From positions 22,910,603 through 22,974,602 of the forward strand of contig CM064655.1 in assembly GCA_032717465.1 (NCBI GenBank): a DNA stretch of 64,000 bases, in the 5' to 3' direction. Position numbers and translations under genes: made by a program. Origin of the DNA: Coenobita brevimanus (Eukaryota > Arthropoda > Malacostraca > Decapoda > Coenobitidae). Numbering within the stretch: the first letter of the stretch is position 1; every line of letters starts with the position of its first letter. Below the pieces are notes generated by a model. That model was not told the origin of the DNA, ran no database searches, and was given only the letters and a program-made list of their open reading frames with translations. This document shows positions 59,636 to 64,000 of the stretch, piece after piece.

Positions 59636-60035
59636 GAAAGAATAATATACAGAAGATAATAAAAACGATAGTGTGATTAGGTAAAACAGTGCGTCCTTAC
59701 AAATGTTCTCCCACACTAGTTTACTTCCCAGATCCACTCCATCACGTATGCAAACAGTCTCTCTCACTTACAAACACTGTCACTAATTGCACATAACGTC
59801 TCTACACAGCCTCACTAAACAGAATATTTTGGGCTTCGGCATGATACAACAGAACATGACAGGTATCTCACGTGACAAAGCCCTTGACAATACTGGAAAC
59901 GAAAGTGAATTAAAAATATATTTATATAAATCCGCCAAGCCAATTCATGCAGAAGGGATAATTTAGTGATATAAAAACAAATGAAGCAAGCAAAGTAAGG
60001 TCATCTCTCCCAGCCTGATAAAATTTGTCTAACTC
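59636..60035. other. AT-rich intergenic, nothing recognised
   Basis: No supported feature. Confidence 0.4.
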
Positions 60036-60247
60036 GAATACCGACCGTGAGATTAGTATCGGTCGTGAGATTAGTCTCGATCGTGAGAATAATTCCGTCT
60101 GTGAGATTAGTTCCTACCGTGAGATTGGTTCCTGCCGTAAGACTGTTCGGACCTTGAGATTAAAGTTCCGACCGTGAGATATCCGACCGTGAGATCAGTT
60201 CCGGTCTTGAGATTAGTTCCGACCGTGAGATTAGTTCTGACCATGAC
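60036..60247. repeat. 18-20 bp minisatellite GACCGTGAGATTAGTTCC
   Basis: About eleven units, with C/T and A/G substitutions and two shortened units. No open frame is preserved. Confidence 0.92.
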
Positions 60248-60269
60248 AATGGGACATCCACACAAATAA

Positions 60270-60271
60270 CG

Positions 60272-60320
<49 letters not shown>

Positions 60321-60327
60321 CTATCTC
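60270..60327. repeat. (CT)n(ATCT)n microsatellite
   Basis: CT units followed by about six ATCT units. Confidence 0.95.
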
Positions 60328-60423
60328 TCAGGACACACGCGACCGCCGTATAGATGACAGGACTTGCGCACCACCACTCACCGCCTGCACACACTGCGCA
60401 TTGCTCGGTAACGAGCCGTTGGA

Positions 60424-60425
<2 letters not shown>

Positions 60426-60468
<43 letters not shown>

Positions 60469-60470
60469 GT
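60426..60470. repeat. (GA)n microsatellite
   Basis: About 20 GA units with small interruptions. Confidence 0.92.
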
Positions 60471-60586
60471 TTCACAGATAAAGAAAACACCGACCCGCCC
60501 GCGAAGTCATTTATCTTCACCCGGCTTCTTGATCCTTATCTCATATCTTAGGCGGAAATTAAGGTTAGGATGTTGCTGCTGGTGAT

Positions 60587-60687
60587 TGTGATGATGATGA
60601 TGATGATGATGATGATGAGTGAAATGATGATGATGATGATGATGATGATGAGTGAAATGATGATGATGATGATGACGATGATGATGT
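60587..60687. repeat. (GAT)n microsatellite, duplicated block
   Basis: GATGATGATG...AGTGAAATGATGATG appears twice in tandem, so a 40-bp block of the repeat itself was duplicated. Confidence 0.92.
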
Positions 60688-61214
60688 CAGAACTGGATGG
60701 ATGAAGTACGTATGACCATGACATAACAAGGGTTTTGCCAGTACTTCCCCTTCCCCAAGTACTTTTTCTCCTTGGTTGCCAGTGCAATGGTTCTACCCTA
60801 CAGGCGTTATAAGAGCAGCTTAATCACGCGAAACAAAAATGCAGACGGTTCCTCTTGCATGGTTGTGCCGGGAACTTCGATGGCTTGCATGATGAGTGTA
60901 TGGAAGGGTGACGTATTATCGTTGGCCATTCTGATGACAATGTTCCTAATTTTGCGTGTTACATGTTGTTTCCTGCTTCTGGATCCTACCCACCCCACAC
61001 CCACCCTGTGTCCAAGAAAAACTATACATATATTTTATATAAGTGATGCTGTATGTCAGTCTGTACGTCTCCTGTCTGTATACATCATTATCATCATCAT
61101 CATCAAAAAGAACAAATGTCAAGGAAAGCAATAATCTGTAGAATATTTCGTAGGTAATATTTATATCTATCTGCCTATCTATCTATACACATATATATAT
61201 TGCATATACAATAT
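60688..61214. other. intergenic, nothing recognised
   Basis: Short ATC runs near 61086-61105. No gene support. Confidence 0.4.
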
Positions 61215-61263
61215 ATATAATCTATCTATCTATCTATCCGTCTATCTATCTGTCTATCTATCC
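61215..61263. repeat. (TCTA)n microsatellite
   Basis: About 11 TCTA units with CG/GT variants, directly preceding a SINE head. Confidence 0.92.
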
Positions 61264-61500
61264 ATATACATATGGAGCCTCTGTGGTACAGTGGTAAAGT
61301 GTGCATTTTCGTACACTGAAAAACGAGGGTTCGCGCCCCTCCAGGATAATAAATTTTGGGAGCATTCTTCCGGCCACGTACTGCTTTGGCAGACATAAGA
61401 GGTACTGTGGTTGAACCGGTGTCGCTTACTATAAAGTATGCTTGAACCCAGTCAGCTTGCGCGGGCTGATTACACTTGGTTAACAGACTACACACACATG
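61264..61500 (+). mobile_element. tRNA-headed SINE with short (AC)n end
   Basis: GGAGCCTCTG begins a tRNA-like head at about 61272, with A-box-like TGGTACAGTGG and B-box-like GGGTTCGCGCCC. A body of about 150 bp follows with no open frame, ending at CTACACACACATG. The head is more complete than in the other SINEs, but the anticodon region lacks good stem pairing, so it is not called a tRNA gene. Confidence 0.72.
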
Positions 61501-61645
61501 CAAAGCCACTCCAACACTATAATTACACTTATAAGCACTTCTCACCCTACATACAGTCTCTACCAGACAGCCTAAGCCACTAGGTAGAGATACATAGGCT
61601 GTATCGTCCCCACTTCGATCGGGATAGGCCGGTCCTGCAGTGGAC

Positions 61646-61868
61646 ACTCAAGCGGATATATAAAATAAAAATTAAAATTAATTTGGTTTTACGCCAGGTA
61701 TCCCCGAAGGGCTAAGGCGTTGCCTCTGTGTAGAGGACTTTTGGACTGGAGCGTGTAGCATTTTATGACCGGATGCCCTTCCTGATGTCTACCAATGACC
61801 CTTGGGTGGATTCGATCCTCCGACACGTCGGAGCGCTCTAACCCACTGAGCCACGGCTCCAACTCAAG

Positions 61869-61878
<10 letters not shown>
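61646..61878 (-). mobile_element. tRNA-headed SINE with perfect 17-bp target duplication
   Basis: ACTCAAGCGGATATATA occurs at 61646-61662 and 61862-61878 and brackets a 199-bp insert. Read on the minus strand, it starts with the tRNA-like GGAGCCGTGGCTCAGTGG (A box) and GGATCGAATCC (B box). It then carries CATCAGGAAGGGCATCCGG, a motif I know from LINE/SINE 3' regions, and ends in ACGCCAGG-side sequence with an AT-rich tail. This is the best-defined SINE insertion in the window. Confidence 0.9.

Positions 61879-61931
<53 letters not shown>
61872..61931. repeat. (AT)n grown from a SINE target duplication
   Basis: About 30 AT units that begin inside the right-hand copy of the target duplication. 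The left-hand copy has only about three. Confidence 0.9.
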
Positions 61932-61933
<2 letters not shown>

Positions 61934-62215
61934 CTGCGCAGAAGTCGTCAGGGAACAAATCTATGTAAGAATCTTTCTGAGAGCAACAGGCGTTAACAGT
62001 GCTACAGTTACAATCTCAGGTAGTTATGGACCATATTCCTGATGCAGCAAGGTACAGTATCATGGTGTTGGAGGAAATAAGAGTTCATGTCCAAGCTGCA
62101 CTTCAGTCTCGGGGCTGGGAGATGTAATCAGCAAGCATGATTAAATAATAACAGTACCCATCACTATACGAATCTAATGACTTCACACCTCGTTAGTGAT
62201 GGTGCTCCGGGCCGG
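61932..62215. other. intergenic, nothing recognised
   Basis: No supported feature. Confidence 0.4.
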
Positions 62216-62600
62216 CACCCTCATTAGCCCACCTCATTATCCGTCATATTGGGTTGTTGTATTGTTGTGAGCCATGATGTAAGGTGGATCTTTAGCCTGC
62301 CTGCTGGTGCGGTTCTTGGTGATACGTATCTCTGGGTTCGTGTGGAGAGTTTAGGGGGGCTCTTTTAGTGTTCCTCATCTGGGGTTCACAGTGCAGGTTT
62401 TGATGGTGGAGAGGGGTGCCTTCACAGGGGCACCGACAGAACTAGGCTGCTCTGTTGCCTAATTACACAAACGTCCCTCAGCGCCTTCCCTATTCCCCGA
62501 AAGGTGGATGGTGGACTGCAGAAAAAGGCCAACTTCAGCCTGCATTCCACCGAGTTCATGTCGAGATGAACTTAATCAACAACAACAACAACCACAACAA
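62216..62600 (+). mobile_element. possible retroposon 3' end with (CAA)n tail
   Basis: A balanced-composition block ending GTCGAGATGAACTTAATCAACAACAACAACAA. The simple-repeat end after a non-coding body resembles LINE or SINE 3' ends. The left limit and family are uncertain, and no reverse-transcriptase motif is visible. Confidence 0.4.
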
Positions 62601-62757
62601 TGGAGGGGTTTGTTATGAGGTTTAGTGGTTCGTTCTCGGTGTTCATTGTGGGGTTCTTGTGGGAGCTTCACTTGTACACCTTAATTTCATTACCTCCTGA
62701 TAGGTGTTCCACTGTGTTCGAGTGCTTCTCTCACCCTCTTTTTTACCCGGATTGTAA

Positions 62758-62775
62758 TCTCTCTCTGTCTCTCTC

Positions 62776-62808
<33 letters not shown>

Positions 62809-62902
62809 GTCTGTCTGTCTGTTTGTCTGCCTCTGTCTCTCTCTCTGTCTGTCTGTCTCTGTCTGTCTGTCTGTCTGTCTCTGTCTGTCTGTCTGTCTGT
62901 CC

Positions 62903-62942
<40 letters not shown>
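62758..62942. repeat. (CT)n(GTCT)n compound microsatellite
   Basis: Alternating CT and GTCT blocks about 185 bp long; artefactual Ser/Leu/Arg frames on both strands. Confidence 0.95.
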
Positions 62943-62946
<4 letters not shown>

Positions 62947-63753
62947 AAACATCCTTTTCCTACCCATTGCTCTCTCTCATTCTTCCTTTCTGAGCAACAC
63001 GCAATCGATCTCTGTCCGCTCCCCCACCACCTCCACCCCCTCCCCAGCTCCCACCCTCACCTCCTCCTCAACCCCCATCCTCACCCCCTCCTCAGCCCTC
63101 ACCCCTCTACCTAATCAGGTAAGCTACCCCGTCGATTAAAGGTCATTACGCCGCTATTAAGGCCTATTTATCATGCATCTGACTGAATTGACCTCCCTTT
63201 CTCCTCCTACCAACCTACCTACTTACTCGACCCTCCAATCAACAACCTTCATCAGCCTCCTCTTCTCATTAATCTCTCACCCTCTTCTTCACTGTTTATT
63301 TATCTGTGTCTGTTTTCGATGCCGGGGTAACTGTTGTAATTGAGTTAGTTTCTATGTTTATATGTATGCGAGCAAAAAATTTCATGAACGCCTGAACCGA
63401 TTTAGATAAAGTTTGTCATGTACGATCTGCATCCAAAGTTCTGTCACCTCTCCTGCTTCCATGTATTTTAAAAATCAGTGTCGTGAATCTCCAGCGACCG
63501 ACACTGGTGACTTCCTTTGGCCTCAGATCAGTGTCATAAGGGTATTTTGCTGCTGAAACACCACACTGATTTTCTACTGTAGGTTCGTGGAAAGAGAGAG
63601 AAGGTACACTACATGATTTCTGACGCCGACTGTACCTGTCAAGTATGAGTCCGAGAGGAAATTATTCGATTTTGGTGCAGATGGATGAGAGTTTAAGGTT
63701 ATGGATCAAGGTACACTCGTATGTTTAGCCACAGGTGAGCACTTCTGATTAAA
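62943..63753. other. intergenic, C-rich then unique
   Basis: CACC/CTCC-rich segment at 63015-63110; nothing further recognised. Confidence 0.45.
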
Positions 63754-64000
63754 TCTCTCTCTCTCTCTCTACCTCTCTCTCTCTCTCTTCTTGGCACCTG
63801 TTGCTTTCTTTTGTACGCCTTTTGTCCCTGCATACTCTCTCACCTCATTCCCCCTCTCTTTCCCAATCATCATTCCTCCATCAGTCTCATTCACTCTCCA
63901 CTTCTCTCCCTCCCACTTTCCCTCCCTATCACTCCTGCCTCTCCTCCTTCCTCCTCTCTCTCCCTCTCTCTCAGTCATAATTCCTTCATCAGTCTCACTC
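63754..64000. repeat. (CT)n and C/T-rich tract at window end
   Basis: (CT)n at 63754-63789 and 63952-63973 within a polypyrimidine plus strand. The feature continues past the window. Confidence 0.75.

Noticed and set aside
60036..60247. CRISPR-like repeat array
   Set aside because: Units are directly adjacent with no unique spacers and diverge like a minisatellite; the genome is eukaryotic.
61264..61340. Possible functional tRNA gene
   Set aside because: A and B boxes are good, but the acceptor and anticodon stems do not pair convincingly and a SINE body follows.

Overview
This is a eukaryotic, gene-poor, repeat-dominated window, most likely from an arthropod and probably a decapod crustacean. 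The evidence is a very high density of long (AC)n, (AG)n, (GAT)n and (AT)n microsatellites, many tRNA-headed SINEs, an RTE-type LINE, a Ty3/gypsy element of the Gmr1-like type, and no compact gene structure. The host assignment is inference. No bacterial operon, CRISPR array, rRNA or functional tRNA gene is visible.

Layout. 1-13.7 kb: pyrimidine/purine-biased low-complexity DNA, microsatellites, two SINEs and several small inverted-repeat (MITE-like) elements. 13.8-17.9 kb: three separate families of old tandem repeats with monomers of about 150-190 bp. 17.9-27.4 kb: a nested transposon complex. A Ty3/gypsy-like LTR retrotransposon with 789 and 817 bp LTRs and a CAAT target duplication sits inside one of those tandem arrays, and its RNase H domain is split by an antisense, nearly full-length RTE LINE. 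27.4-28.8 kb: the interrupted tandem array resumes, itself split by a short retroposon-like insert. 29-32 kb: microsatellites and T/C-rich DNA. 31.9-33.4 kb: a minisatellite split by a TTAA-flanked piggyBac-like non-autonomous element. 33.5-36.3 kb: on the minus strand, the best host-gene candidate, a frameshifted coiled-coil protein with a possible C-terminal membrane anchor; a TIR element lies upstream. 36.3-64 kb: more microsatellites, minisatellites, diverged tandem repeats, SINEs, a decayed LINE reverse-transcriptase tail near 57.1 kb, and one possible exon near 58 kb.

The most unusual system is the LTR element. Its coding order is Gag - protease - integrase - reverse transcriptase - RNase H. 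That is a Ty1/copia-like order built from Ty3/gypsy-type domains, with the coding region closing 61 bp before the 3' LTR. The second theme is the coupling of transposons and simple repeats: four of five tRNA-headed SINEs end in or near (AC)n, and one 17-bp SINE target duplication has expanded into (AT)n on one side only. All coordinates were read by eye, and repeat edges are approximate to a few bases or more where stated.
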